Assembly (NCBI GenBank): GCA_963784995.1
Contig: CAWATZ010000006.1
Coordinates: 248,001 to 312,000, forward strand
Reading direction: 5' to 3'
From: CAWATZ01 sp963784995
GTDB lineage: Bacteria; Planctomycetota; Planctomycetia; Gemmatales; Gemmataceae
Length of the DNA stretch: 64,000 nt
The notes below the pieces were generated by a model. The model had not been told where the DNA came from. It did no database searches and worked only from the letters and a program-made list of their open reading frames with translations. Position 1 is the first letter of the stretch. Each line of letters opens with the position of its first letter. Both the position numbers and the translations under genes were made by a program. Positions 28,041-36,686 of the stretch are shown here, piece after piece.

Positions 28041-28451
28041 AACGCCGATTTCCACGGAGCGGTAATTCCTCACACGCCAACGAGAAAGCGACAAAGTAGG
28101 TCATGATTATCCGTGTACAATTCCTGGGGAAACCCCTTCTTCCGGACAGACCAGTGGTGAGATGGAGCATCCCGTGTGAGTCTTTTCACGGGAGAAACAG
28201 GGAACTTCCGGGACCCAAAATCTAGCGATCCGTTTAGTGGCTTTCTGATTCGCCTGCGCCGACGCACTGGGAATACAGCCGATTGCGGTCGTGCTACTCC
28301 AATAGCGACAATGGGGAGAGTATAAATTAACATTGCCAACTCGGCCTCCGGATTACCGGAAATACTTCACAAGGCAATCCGTATTCCCCGAAAAACCCTG
28401 ACCTCCCCCCGAAAAAGTGTGAGGAATTACCGCCCCGTGGAAATCGGCGTT
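28041..28451. mobile_element. 411-bp MITE-like element with 35-bp terminal inverted repeats
   Basis: The ends 28041-28075 (AACGCCGATTTCCACGGAGC...) and 28417-28451 are inverted copies with a single mismatch. The interior is clearly more AT-rich than the surroundings and has no convincing gene; the longest frame (89 codons, 28070-28339) resembles nothing known. No target-site duplication is visible. The structure fits a non-autonomous insertion element. Confidence 0.75.
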
Positions 28452-28468
28452 CAAGAGAAGCGGGTTGT

Positions 28469-28488
28469 GCCCCGCCTGCAGACGGGGC
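28469..28488 (-). terminator. Short hairpin downstream of the LRR gene
   Basis: GCCCCG and CGGGGC form a 6-bp stem 19 bases after the LRR stop. No T-run follows, so the terminator role is tentative. Confidence 0.35.
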
Positions 28489-28506
28489 TGCCATACTCTG
28501 CTCCGG

Positions 28507-30083
28507 TCACAACCTGATCACCACCTTGCACCCCGGCAGCGCCTCGCGCAGGCGCTGGCCCCTTCCTCGGTGATCGCCGTACCGAAGGCGTAGACAGACC
28601 GCAGTTTCTTGAGGCCGCGCAAGTGGACGAGGGCGCCGTCGCCCCGGTTCCCCACGTAGCTGAGCGTCAGGGAGCAAAGGTTCTCCAGATCCGCCAGCGC
28701 CGCCAGGCCGTCGTCTGTAACCCCGTGCAGGTTCTCCAACCGGAGTTGCTCCAGGCCGGCCAGGGCGGCGACGTGGCGGATGCCCGCGTCGGTGACGTGG
28801 TCACAGCCGTTGAGCTTCAGCTCGCGCAGCCCCTGGAGCCCGCGCAGCAAGCCCAGAGAGTCATCGGTCAGGTGGCGGCAGAACACCAGGTCGAGGGCGC
28901 GCAGGGAAGGCAGCTCTGCCAGGACAGCGAACCCGGAGGCAGAGATCCGTTCGTTGTGGCCCATCTCGAGGCGCTCCAGGACCGGGGCGGTGGTCAGGCG
29001 GGCCAGGGCAGCGTCGGAAAGGCCGCTGCACTCCGAGCAGTCGAGTTCGCGCAGGGAAGGCAGGCGTGCGATCGTCTCGAAGCCTTCAGCGCCGGGCCTG
29101 GTGCGGCGCACGTCCAGCTTGCGCAAGCTCTCCAGGCCCGCCAGGTGGGCGACCCCAGAGTCGGATAGGCCGGTGCAGTAGGCGAGGTCCAGCACCTCGA
29201 GACGCGACATGCCGGCCACGCAGGCGAACCCTGCCGCGGTCAGGTTGGCGCAGAAGCAGAGATGGAGCTTCCGCAAATTGACCAGGGCGCGGAGGCGAGC
29301 GGCGCCGGTGTCTCCGAGGGACTTGCTGGCGCGAAGGTCGAGGTGTTGCAAGCCAGTCAGGTCGCCAACGTGAGCGAGGGCGGCGTCGGTCCGCGGGGTC
29401 TTCAGCCCCAGGGACAAGGAGCGGAGGCGGGAAAGGTCAGCCAGCGGCTCCAGACCGGCCGGGTCGAGGGCCGGGTCGTCCAGGCTCAGGTCCAGAGAGT
29501 GGAATCGGGGCAAGCGGCGCAGGTGGCGGAGCCCGGGACCGCGGACGGGCTTGAGCGAACCCAGGCTCAACTCTTGCAAGCGCTCGAGTTCACCCAGAAA
29601 GGCGAGGCCGTCGTCGCTGAGGTGGGACGAGCCCCACAACGACAGCGTCCGCACCGCCCCGACCCGGTCTGCCGTCAAATCTCCGTTGCGGGCGGACTGG
29701 ACGCTCAGGCCCTCGACCCACCCGGAGCCGAGGGCCGCTCCCGCTGCCACCGGGAAGGATTTGCCGGCCAGGGAGCGCCCCAGCAAGTTGGCGGAAAGGA
29801 GGCCGTCGCGAACGTACCAGGATCCCGAGGGCCGACCCAGCCAGGGCCCCCGGAGCGACTCGAGGATCGCGTCGGCACGGACCCGGTCGGGGCTGCGGGC
29901 ATCCCAGGGAAGCCGGTCGCTGGTGGCCGAGAGGCGCACCATTTCCCCGCGTGGGTCGCCGCGTCGGTCGAGCCAGTCGGCCAGCCCCAGACGGGGTGCA
30001 AGCTCTTCGGGCGCGTCGTGGCAGGTGGCCAGCAGGGCCATTTCTTCTGCGGTGGGGACAAAGTGGGCACTGCGGCGAGCCAT
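28507..30083 (-). CDS. TIGR02996-type leucine-rich-repeat protein (one frame correction)
   Basis: About 525 residues. The N-terminal segment EELAPRLGLADWLDRRGDPR matches the TIGR02996 repeat-companion domain typical of Gemmata relatives. It is followed by about 13 LRR units of the RNI/AMN1 type (LxxLxxLxLxxCxxLTDxGLAxL). The start has GGAGG 10 bases upstream. Near 28548 one base is missing: the last residues should read ASALREALPGCKVVI and stop at 28507 rather than in a shifted frame. There is no signal peptide, so it is probably cytosolic. These repeat proteins are thought to mediate protein contacts; the specific role is unknown. It lies just beyond the last attC-like site and is not obviously a cassette. 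Confidence 0.82.
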
Positions 30084-30366
30084 CGTTGTGGAACCTCCAG
30101 GTCAGGCGAGCGCGGTTGGTGCGGCACGTGTTCCCCGCCACACAATGATGGCTCGTCGCGCACTCCGAGTCGCCCGAGTAAAGGATACTGTCGTGCCAGA
30201 AATGTTGCAGCACCGGGTTGGGCGATCGCACCTGGGCTGCCCTTCCCAAGGAGGCTGCGTTGTCCTGGGGCTTTCGTTCCAGGGAAGATACTGCTGGCAG
30301 AACAGCAGGTCCTGTCAACCCGCTCCGCGGATCGCAATACGGCTACATCGGCGACCTCGTGTCGCA

Positions 30367-30462
30367 CCCGAACGCCGAAATTCAGCAGCGGCGGCCGCTC
30401 CTGAGACCTGGAATTACAGGAGCCATGTTGCGGCCGCCGTCTGCTGAAATGGTTGGTTCGGC
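30367..30462 (-). other. attC-like recombination site 1 (96 bp)
   Basis: On the minus strand it begins GCCGAAC (30462-30456) and ends GTTCGGG (30373-30367). The arms (ATTCAGCAG/CGGCGGCCGC side and its partner) pair except for one extra base at 30440. An inner hairpin CTCCTG/CAGGAG closes the structure. The stop codon of the aspartic protease overlaps its outer base. Same design as the sites at 31751 and 32536. Confidence 0.75.
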
Positions 30463-30836
30463 TACCTGTGCCGGAGCCGTTTGATCGTTACTTTGCCGCG
30501 GTAACGAACTTGCATCTTCAACTCGTGACCGCGCAACAGCCTCATACCGACCAGGGGATCGGTGTCTGCTTCATCGACCAGAATTTGACGTACTTTGCTG
30601 TCCCAGACCACTTTACCCACGTACACCCGGAAAACGCAGGTGCTGCCGTCGGCCAGTGTTGCCCGTTGCGTGCTTTGCCAGCGCAGGCCCAAGAGCGTAA
30701 TCAGAGCCGGCGGTAAGGTGAGCGCTCCGGTATATCCCGAGTCAATGACCGCTTCAATCTCTTGCTCGCGGCCCTTGCGACCTCGAACTGTCAAGCGAAT
30801 ACGGGCTTCGTCGGCCTTGACCGCGCCAGTAATCAT
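30462..30836 (-). CDS. Clan AA retroviral-like aspartic protease
   Basis: A 124-residue single-domain protein. Asp32-Ser33-Gly34 in AVIDSGYTGALTLP is the aspartic-protease active-site motif followed by the usual hydrophobic strand; later ADGSTCVFRVYVGKV and GMRLLRGHELKMQV match the second half of the fold. Such one-domain enzymes act as dimers. It overlaps the preceding small gene by 4 bases (ATGA) and abuts attC-like site 1, so it is the last gene of an integron cassette. In cyanobacteria and planctomycetes this protease is commonly paired with the same kind of small protein. The target is unknown. Confidence 0.8.
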   Translation of the reverse strand: MITGAVKADEARIRLTVRGRKGREQEIEAVIDSGYTGALTLPPALITLLGLRWQSTQRATLADGSTCVFRVYVGKVVWDSKVRQILVDEADTDPLVGMRLLRGHELKMQVRYRGKVTIKRLRHR

Positions 30837-31111
30837 GGCAAGTCCTGGCGTAGTTGTCGCCCGCCGAATCTTCGCGTCGAGCGAGAGCCGATGCGCACCA
30901 TCCAGATTTGTGCCTCGGGCAGGCGACGCCGCAGTTTGTTGCCTGCCTTCATCTCATCGGCAGCAATTTCGTACTGACCCGTTTCTATGTCGATGGCGAG
31001 AAACTTGCCTGTGTCTTGGGCCGTCAGCTTGGGAAGAATCTCCTTTTCGTAGATGGCATCGCCACGCCTCGCGAATTCTTCTTTGCTGTAGCGCGGTTGT
31101 AAGGTTGCCAT
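30833..31111 (-). CDS. Small partner protein of the aspartic protease
   Basis: A 92-residue protein (YSKEEFARRGDAIYEKEI, then GKFLAIDIETGQYEIAADEM, then AQIWMVRIGSRSTRRFGGRQ). It has the layout of small proteins encoded just ahead of clan AA proteases in cyanobacterial and planctomycete genomes. The 4-base overlap with the protease indicates coupled synthesis and a two-gene module, with a possible antitoxin-like or substrate role. That role is inference from the pairing only. Confidence 0.7.
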   Translation of the reverse strand: MATLQPRYSKEEFARRGDAIYEKEILPKLTAQDTGKFLAIDIETGQYEIAADEMKAGNKLRRRLPEAQIWMVRIGSRSTRRFGGRQLRQDLP

Positions 31112-31345
31112 GCGTTTACTCCCGGAGCCGCTCTCGTATGAGGTTGCATTGTTCCCTGTTCATTTTACTGATCGACGTCCGCAGTCGCCAGCCCTAAACC
31201 GAGGGCCCATTTGATACTCCGCTTGGAGGTAATCTACCCTGCCCCCATTTCTCTCCAACGAAAAGAAGAAAAAAACCTGCAGCATTCCGGAGTGCGCCTA
31301 TTGACAAAAGAGGTCAGTGAGCGGTGCGCCCGACGTTGTTTCGCC

Positions 31346-31735
31346 CTATAGCTCGAACCACGACACGGCCTCCGACATCTGTTTAGCGCGAAAGAACTCC
31401 TTGGCGACGGAGCATGCCGTCTCGAACGGGACGATGAAATCGTTTGGCGTTTGCTCGCCGCTTGCCGGATCGCAACCTCGATACACAAGCGTCGTCCATC
31501 CGCCTTCGGGCAAGCCGTGACCGCCGAGACACCGGAAGCCGGGGTGGCCATCCCGCGGGAAATAGTGGACATCGGCCACATCCCCGCTGACGCGGAGTGC
31601 CAGGGCGGGATACTTTTCCTCGTTGGGGGTCAGCCAGAATAATCCGCCTCCGCGATCGTCGCGCCAAGCAAGAGCTGCTTCCAAGCTCTTGTCGTCCTCC
31701 GCGTGCCACGTTTGACGATACCCGTCTATTCGCAC
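31346..31735 (-). CDS. Imm1-like immunity protein
   Basis: A 129-residue protein starting at GTG, only 16 bases inside the cassette boundary. The conserved body VHYFPRDGHPGFRCLGGHGL and GCDPASGEQTPNDFIVPFET and the ending MSEAVSWFEL match the Imm1 family of polymorphic-toxin immunity proteins. No toxin gene lies nearby, so it is an orphan, as is common in integron cassettes. It might protect against toxins from neighbours. It shares one cassette with the protease pair, 234 bases further on. Confidence 0.65.
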   Translation of the reverse strand: MRIDGYRQTWHAEDDKSLEAALAWRDDRGGGLFWLTPNEEKYPALALRVSGDVADVHYFPRDGHPGFRCLGGHGLPEGGWTTLVYRGCDPASGEQTPNDFIVPFETACSVAKEFFRAKQMSEAVSWFEL

Positions 31736-31750
31736 TGGAATCCTCTTCGC

Positions 31751-31849
31751 TGCGAACGAAAAGGATAAGCTGCCGGGGCCGCCTGCAAGACCTCCATGCC
31801 GCGCGAAACCAGGATGGCGGCCCCGGTCAGCTTCATCCGGTGGTTCGGC
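31751..31849 (-). other. attC-like recombination site 2 (99 bp)
   Basis: Minus strand: begins GCCGAAC (31849-31843) and ends GTTCGCA (31757-31751). The stems AAGCTG plus CCGGGGCCGCC pair perfectly except for one extra base at 31827, the same relative place as in the other two sites. It lies between the lipoprotein stop and the GTG of the Imm1-like gene. Confidence 0.75.
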
Positions 31850-31892
31850 GGCCTGCCACCCTGTGTTGGCCCAAGCCGGAATTGCCCCCTGG

Positions 31893-32510
31893 CTACTTCA
31901 ACCCGTCCGTGAGACCTGGCTCCTTTTCTTGCAGATGTTTCAGCAGCACTTCCGCATAGCGCTCGACGTCCGCTGTCTCCTCAAGCTTCGGCACCTCAGC
32001 GGGCAGGGCGATCTTCTTCTGCTGATAGGTAGGCGAAGCGGCTGTCAGGTCCAGCACGAAGACTCGGCCGGCGGCAGGATCAACCTCCTTACCGCCCACG
32101 GTAAGCACCTCTTTCGTGACCGCCGTGCGTTCCTTATTTAGCTCGTAATGGGCCGCCGCTTCAATGCGCTTGCCGTTGATCGTGCAGACGCTTTTGACTT
32201 CCACATCGCCCTGGCTGCGCGCGTAGCCGTCCAGGCCGAGCGAGCTTTCGTTGGATGTGGGCGGCAGCTTGAAAAGAATGATGTAGGTCAGTTGCTGGGA
32301 GGTCTTGGGCTTCGTCACCGTGCCAAACGTCACCCCAGGCTTGCCGGGGAGGACCACGAGATGGCCGCCCGAAACCGCGAAATCGTTCGTAGCGGAGAGG
32401 AAACCGGCCGTGGTAATTTTTGGCTGAGGAGCGACACGATTGCCACAGCCGACGGCGCCCGTCAGGGCGATAAGCAGCCCAAAACCATGCCAAGCACAAC
32501 GTGTGTTCAT
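31893..32510 (-). CDS. Lipoprotein of unknown function (integron cassette)
   Basis: A 205-residue protein with a lipobox: hydrophobic leader ending LTGAVGC, lipidation at about Cys22. The mature part is mostly beta with NDFAVSGGHLVVLPG and QQLTYIILFKLPPTS and a charged C-terminus. I do not recognise a family. The ATG is 26 bases from the end of attC-like site 3 and the stop is 44 bases before site 2, so it is a complete one-gene cassette. Probably exported and membrane-anchored. Confidence 0.7.
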   Translation of the reverse strand: MNTRCAWHGFGLLIALTGAVGCGNRVAPQPKITTAGFLSATNDFAVSGGHLVVLPGKPGVTFGTVTKPKTSQQLTYIILFKLPPTSNESSLGLDGYARSQGDVEVKSVCTINGKRIEAAAHYELNKERTAVTKEVLTVGGKEVDPAAGRVFVLDLTAASPTYQQKKIALPAEVPKLEETADVERYAEVLLKHLQEKEPGLTDGLK

Positions 32511-32535
32511 CCGGAATTGTCTCCCAGTGCTGCGA

Positions 32536-32633
32536 GTCGAACGCCCCGCTCAGCAGCCGGCTCACGCGGGCCAGACAGCGAAGCTCGACAAGACTCACTC
32601 GCGTGGCCGGTCTGCTGCAGCTTTTGGTTCGGC
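32536..32633 (-). other. attC-like recombination site 3 (98 bp)
   Basis: Minus strand: begins GCCGAAC (32633-32627) and ends GTTCGAC (32542-32536). Stem CAGCAG then CCGG pairs with its partner, leaving one extra base at 32611. Further pairing (CACGCG with CGCGTG) extends the stem. It starts 10 bases after the stop of the first cassette gene. Confidence 0.75.
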
Positions 32634-32642
32634 GTTCCTTTG

Positions 32643-33080
32643 CTACCCCAGGTGCGAGTGATCCGGCAACTCGTCCGCCCACGCCGACAGCTCAAACCGC
32701 TCGGGGTGCCCGAGCACCGATGTGGTGCCAGACAGCTCGATGCGATACCGGCTGCCGTTCCGCTCAGCGAACCGCAACCGGGCATCCGATACCTCACAGT
32801 TCTCCCCGACGTAGACCGCGAAGTATGGCTCCCCGCTCGCCTCGTGGTAGAACCCCGGGAGATCGACCTCAACACCGGTGTAGTCGGTGGCCTTGGCGAA
32901 CGGGAGCGGGGCGGCGTCGCAGAACACCCCGATCCGGCCGTCCCAGAATGTCGGGTCTTCGGGGTCGTCGTTGAGGCACGCACCGCTGAAGTTGAAGTCC
33001 CAGCCCGGCCCAGACCAACACTCGGTGATCCGCCGAAACGACCCGAAGTCGATTGCGAACTCGAACCGCCCCAGTCGCAT
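32643..33080 (-). CDS. Hypothetical protein of the first integron cassette
   Basis: A 145-residue protein (MRLGRFEFAIDFGSFRRITE, later GWDFNFSGACLNDDPEDPTF, then EVDLPGFYHEASGEPYFAVY). It is beta-rich, without a signal peptide or membrane segment, and I do not recognise it. An upstream in-frame ATG at 33200 lies inside the group II intron, so 33080 is chosen. It is followed directly by attC-like site 3 and preceded by the intron 3' end, so it is the attI-proximal cassette gene. Confidence 0.65.
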   Translation of the reverse strand: MRLGRFEFAIDFGSFRRITECWSGPGWDFNFSGACLNDDPEDPTFWDGRIGVFCDAAPLPFAKATDYTGVEVDLPGFYHEASGEPYFAVYVGENCEVSDARLRFAERNGSRYRIELSGTTSVLGHPERFELSAWADELPDHSHLG

Positions 33081-33119
33081 TTGGTTCGCCTCAACCACTC
33101 CGAGCCCTCCTGCGGGTAG

Positions 33120-33875
<756 letters not shown>

Positions 33876-33891
33876 CCGAACTTGTGATTAG

Positions 33892-34055
33892 GCTGACCGG
33901 CCGGTCAGCATATTTCTCCCGGTCAGCATATTTCGCCTGGTCTCGCTATCAAGGCTCCGGTCAGCCTATTTCCGCTTCCCGGTCCGCCTAGCAAGGCGTC
34001 GGTCAGCCTATTTCCAGCTGCCCGGTCAGCGTATTTTTCCCCGGTCAGCCTATCA
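33892..34055. repeat. Iteron-like array, candidate attI region
   Basis: About eight copies, some degenerate, of CCGGTCAGCNTATTTC at steps of 18-22 bases, starting near 33901, 33919, 33938, 33957, 33979, 33999, 34021 and 34041. The first copy also forms the perfect dyad GCTGACCGG/CCGGTCAGC (33892-33909). The period of roughly two helical turns fits protein binding on one DNA face. The array lies between the intron/cassette junction and the integrase promoter, where attI would be. Confidence 0.65.
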
Positions 34056-34094
34056 CGGTTTGTCCCCCAGTTCAATTTTTTTCTTTTTTTCTTC

Positions 34095-34123
34095 TTGACA
34101 TCGTGACAGAGAAAAGTTAATGA
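34095..34123 (+). promoter_or_regulatory. Integrase promoter (TTGACA-17-TAATGA)
   Basis: A consensus TTGACA at 34095-34100, an exact 17-base spacer and TAATGA at 34118-34123, set in an unusually AT-rich stretch just before the integrase gene. Confidence 0.7.
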
Positions 34124-34128
34124 TCTCG

Positions 34129-34143
34129 TGTTCATATTGAACA
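34129..34143 (+). promoter_or_regulatory. Dyad operator TGTTCATATTGAACA
   Basis: A perfect inverted repeat (TGTTCA, TAT, TGAACA) covering the expected transcription start, which suggests repressor control of the integrase. Whether the repressor is LexA or another protein cannot be told from the sequence. Confidence 0.5.
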
Positions 34144-34175
34144 AAGAGTCACATTCCCTGTTCAGGAGGAAAGCC

Positions 34176-34997
34176 ATGTCTGATGATCGCGGTCCGTCCC
34201 CAGAGTCGTCCGCCCAGCCATCGCCGCCGCGCTTGCTCGACCAGTTGTGTCAAGTCGCACGGAAGCGTGGCCATGCCGAATGGACTGTGGCCGACTACGT
34301 CAAGTGGGTCCGCCGCCTGGTCCGCTTCCACGGCCAGCGCCATCCCCGGGAGCTGGGTCTTGCGGAAGTGTCCCAGTTCCTGGAGTCGGTTGCCCAGACG
34401 GAGAAAAACCCAGTCCGGGCCATCGCCGCCAGCCGGGAGGCCCTCGATTTCCTGTATCGCGAGGTGCTGTGCCTGGACCTGGGAGAGCTGCCCTGGCCGA
34501 GGCCGCCCCGGCTGCTCGACCAGGTCCGCCAGGTGCTGCGCGTCCGCCACTATGCCCGCCGTACCGAGGACTGTTACCTCGGCTGGATCCTCCGCTTCAT
34601 CTTCTTTCACAAGAAACGTCACCCCCGCGACATGGGCGCTGCCGAGGTGGAGCAGTTCCTCACCGACCTGGCGGTCCGCGGCCACGTCTCGGCCAGCACG
34701 CAAAACCAGGCGCTGAACGCCCTGGTGTTCCTGTATCAGCAAGTATTGGAGATCGACCTGGGCCGGCTGGACGCGGTGCGGGCGCGGCGGCCGAAACGGC
34801 TGCCCGTGGTGCTGGCTCCCGAGGAAGTCGCGGCGGTGCTGCAACGCATCGAGGGAGGGGACGGCGTCTTCCAGTTGATGGCCCGGCTGCTCTACGGCTG
34901 CGGTCTGCGGCTGCTGGAATGCTGTCAGCTGCGTGTCAAGGACGTCCAGCTGGCCCGTGGGCAGATCGTCGTGCGCGGCGGCAAGGGGAACAAGGAA
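34176..34997 (+). pseudogene. intI: Integron integrase, C-terminally truncated
   Basis: The ATG follows AGGAGG. Two tandem N-terminal SAM-like domains are present: residues about 10-100, then a second copy beginning LLDQVRQVLRVRHYARRTED with KKRHPRDMGAAEVEQFLTDL and VSASTQNQALNALVFLYQQV, which are signatures of integron integrases. The catalytic domain keeps the first arginine region LLYGCGLRLLECCQLRVKDV and the GKGNK lysine. Homology then ends at about 34994, before the IntI-specific patch, the HxxR box and the tyrosine. The frame stays open by chance well beyond. It should be unable to recombine DNA. It points away from the cassettes, the normal intI orientation. Confidence 0.8.
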
Positions 34998-35329
34998 GTA
35001 GCTGCCGTTGGGCAGGGTGCAACAGGAACAAGACCCAGGGATGGTAGCCGGGCACCGTCTGCCTGCCCGACAGCTCCTGGTCGTTGCAGCGTTGCAGTCC
35101 TTGCACGCATTGCACTGCAATGCAGGGCGGCTGGGCTGGCTGCAACGCTGCAACGACGCCTGGTTGCCCCTCGGAACCAGCGCAGCAAGCACCTCGAAGT
35201 GTCAAGTGGTCGCCCGCCCCAATCGTCCCGGAGGAGACCAAGCCGGAGGGGAGCCAGCGTGCCATCTCGCTGTGTGTGTGCCGCAGCGCCATGCAATCCA
35301 TCCGCGCTCTGGCTTCCCTCCTTGCTTGT
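34998..35329. other. Gene-free stretch after the integrase break, with an inverted repeat
   Basis: No supported gene. It contains perfect 17-bp arms at 35081-35097 (TCGTTGCAGCGTTGCAG) and 35140-35156 with a near-palindrome in the loop. It may be part of whatever replaced the integrase C-terminus; its core bases do not match the three attC-like sites. Confidence 0.55.
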
Positions 35330-35367
35330 GCCGTCCGGGGTGTGGAACACGGCGCACCCCGGACGGC
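35330..35367 (-). terminator. Terminator-like hairpin after the channel-like gene
   Basis: Perfect 13-bp arms GCCGTCCGGGGTG (35330-35342) and CACCCCGGACGGC (35355-35367), two bases beyond the stop of the minus-strand gene. A strong GC stem without a T-tract. Confidence 0.6.
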
Positions 35368-35369
35368 CC

Positions 35370-36677
35370 TTACCGAATCACCTTCCGGCTGAAGGCGACG
35401 ATGAACAGGCCCCAGAGCAGGGTGCCCAGCAGCGATTCCACGATCAGCGGCACGTTCATCCAGTCCTTGGCCATGTCGCTGACGCTGCTCAATCCCGACG
35501 TGAACACCGCCACGCTCTTGAACAGCCCGATCAGGATGCGGTTGTTCAGCTGCGTCTTCTCCGGGCCAAAGGGCAGCTTGTCCGGCTCGATCGTGAAGCA
35601 ATCGATGCCCACGGCATAAATCGCGGCGAACACGACAATGATCAGCACGGCCGCCCGCACCGCCCGGAAGGGGTTGGTGCAGTAGCCGCAGCCGTGGTCC
35701 AGCAGCAACCAGTCGGCGAACTGGCCCAGCTTGGTCCAGGGACGCAGCCAGGAACGCCGGCTGCCGCGGCGCTGGTTGACCTTGAAGCGATAGAACGCCC
35801 AGTCCTCCTGCTCGTAGCGGTGCAGGTTCTCGAAGACCCGCTTTAAGAATGCGTACTCGTGCATCGCCGTCTCGTAGTCGCCCTTCTCCTCGCTGGCCAG
35901 CCGGCCCTGGATTTGCTCCGGATTGATGCGCAGCCGATCGCCGATGACGTTGCTGAAGGCGAACTGCTGCTTCGGCCCCTGCTGGATCGACTCCAGGTAG
36001 GTGTAGTCGTTCAGCTTGGCCTTGCTCAGATCGAGCAAGCCCTCGAAGCGCGAGGTGGTGAAGTCCAGCTTCTTGGCCACCGCCGAGCCGCGCATCAGGA
36101 AGTGGCCGTTGAAGACGCACCCCTGCAGTACGAAGCCCTCCTCGGCGTGGAAACTGCGGAAGTCCACGTCGATCAGGAACCGGCAATCCTTGAAGTCCAC
36201 CCAGCCCTCGAAGCGCGTCTCCCACAGCCGGACCGTTCCCTCAAAGGTCGAGGCGCCAACGACGAACTTGCCCTTGCAGGTCGCGTTCTCCAGGTTGAAG
36301 CCCTCCTTGACCTTGAAGCGATAAAACTGCGCCCGGATCAGCGTCGAGCCGGACAGGATGAGCCCCTTGCGGAACTCATTGTCCTTGTTGGACTCCGGCC
36401 GCTCGATCGTGCAGGCGGTCATCTTGACTTCGTCCTGGAAGATGACGCCGTCAAACCGAGGCCGAACCAGGATACAGTGCCGCAGGCGAACTGGGGCGGT
36501 GAACTCGCCCCGGAAGACCAGCCGCTCCACGCGAACGTTCTCCAGCGTCTCGCCCTTGCGGAGGCGTTCCAGCGCCTCCTTGGCCGACATTTCGGTCCGC
36601 GCAGCGCCCTCCGGGGCTTCCGGCTGCAGAGTCGTTGTTCCCTCGAAATCGTCGCTGTCCGATTCGGGCAAGCTCAT
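35370..36677 (-). CDS. Pentapeptide-like repeat protein with C-terminal two-helix channel-like domain
   Basis: 435 residues. A short disordered acidic N-terminus is followed by about 200 residues of right-handed-helix type repeats (LRHCILVRPRFDGVIF, KDCRFLIDVDFRSF, LQGCVFNGHFLMRG). A charged linker follows, then two hydrophobic helices (AAVLIIVVFAAIYAVGI and SLLGTLLWGLFIVAFS) with SVAVFTSGLSSV between them, which resembles the pore loop region of two-helix ion channels. I infer an inner-membrane channel or sensor with a soluble repeat domain; ion selectivity cannot be read. It starts 9 bases after the stop of the MBL-fold hydrolase with GGAG in the gap, so the two form an operon. Confidence 0.68.
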   Translation of the reverse strand: MSLPESDSDDFEGTTTLQPEAPEGAARTEMSAKEALERLRKGETLENVRVERLVFRGEFTAPVRLRHCILVRPRFDGVIFQDEVKMTACTIERPESNKDNEFRKGLILSGSTLIRAQFYRFKVKEGFNLENATCKGKFVVGASTFEGTVRLWETRFEGWVDFKDCRFLIDVDFRSFHAEEGFVLQGCVFNGHFLMRGSAVAKKLDFTTSRFEGLLDLSKAKLNDYTYLESIQQGPKQQFAFSNVIGDRLRINPEQIQGRLASEEKGDYETAMHEYAFLKRVFENLHRYEQEDWAFYRFKVNQRRGSRRSWLRPWTKLGQFADWLLLDHGCGYCTNPFRAVRAAVLIIVVFAAIYAVGIDCFTIEPDKLPFGPEKTQLNNRILIGLFKSVAVFTSGLSSVSDMAKDWMNVPLIVESLLGTLLWGLFIVAFSRKVIR

Positions 36678-36686
36678 GCTGTCTCC

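Noticed and set aside
28070..28339. 89-codon frame inside the 411-bp element as a transposase
   Set aside because: Too short, no DDE, Y1 or HUH motif, and no ribosome site; the element is more likely non-autonomous.
33892..34055. Possible CRISPR array
   Set aside because: Units are about 16 bp with degenerate copies and only 2-6 bp between them; there are no true spacers and no cas genes in the window.
35081..35156. Inverted repeat considered as a fourth attC-like site
   Set aside because: It has 17-bp perfect arms but no extrahelical base and different core bases, and lies on the wrong side of the integrase for the array.
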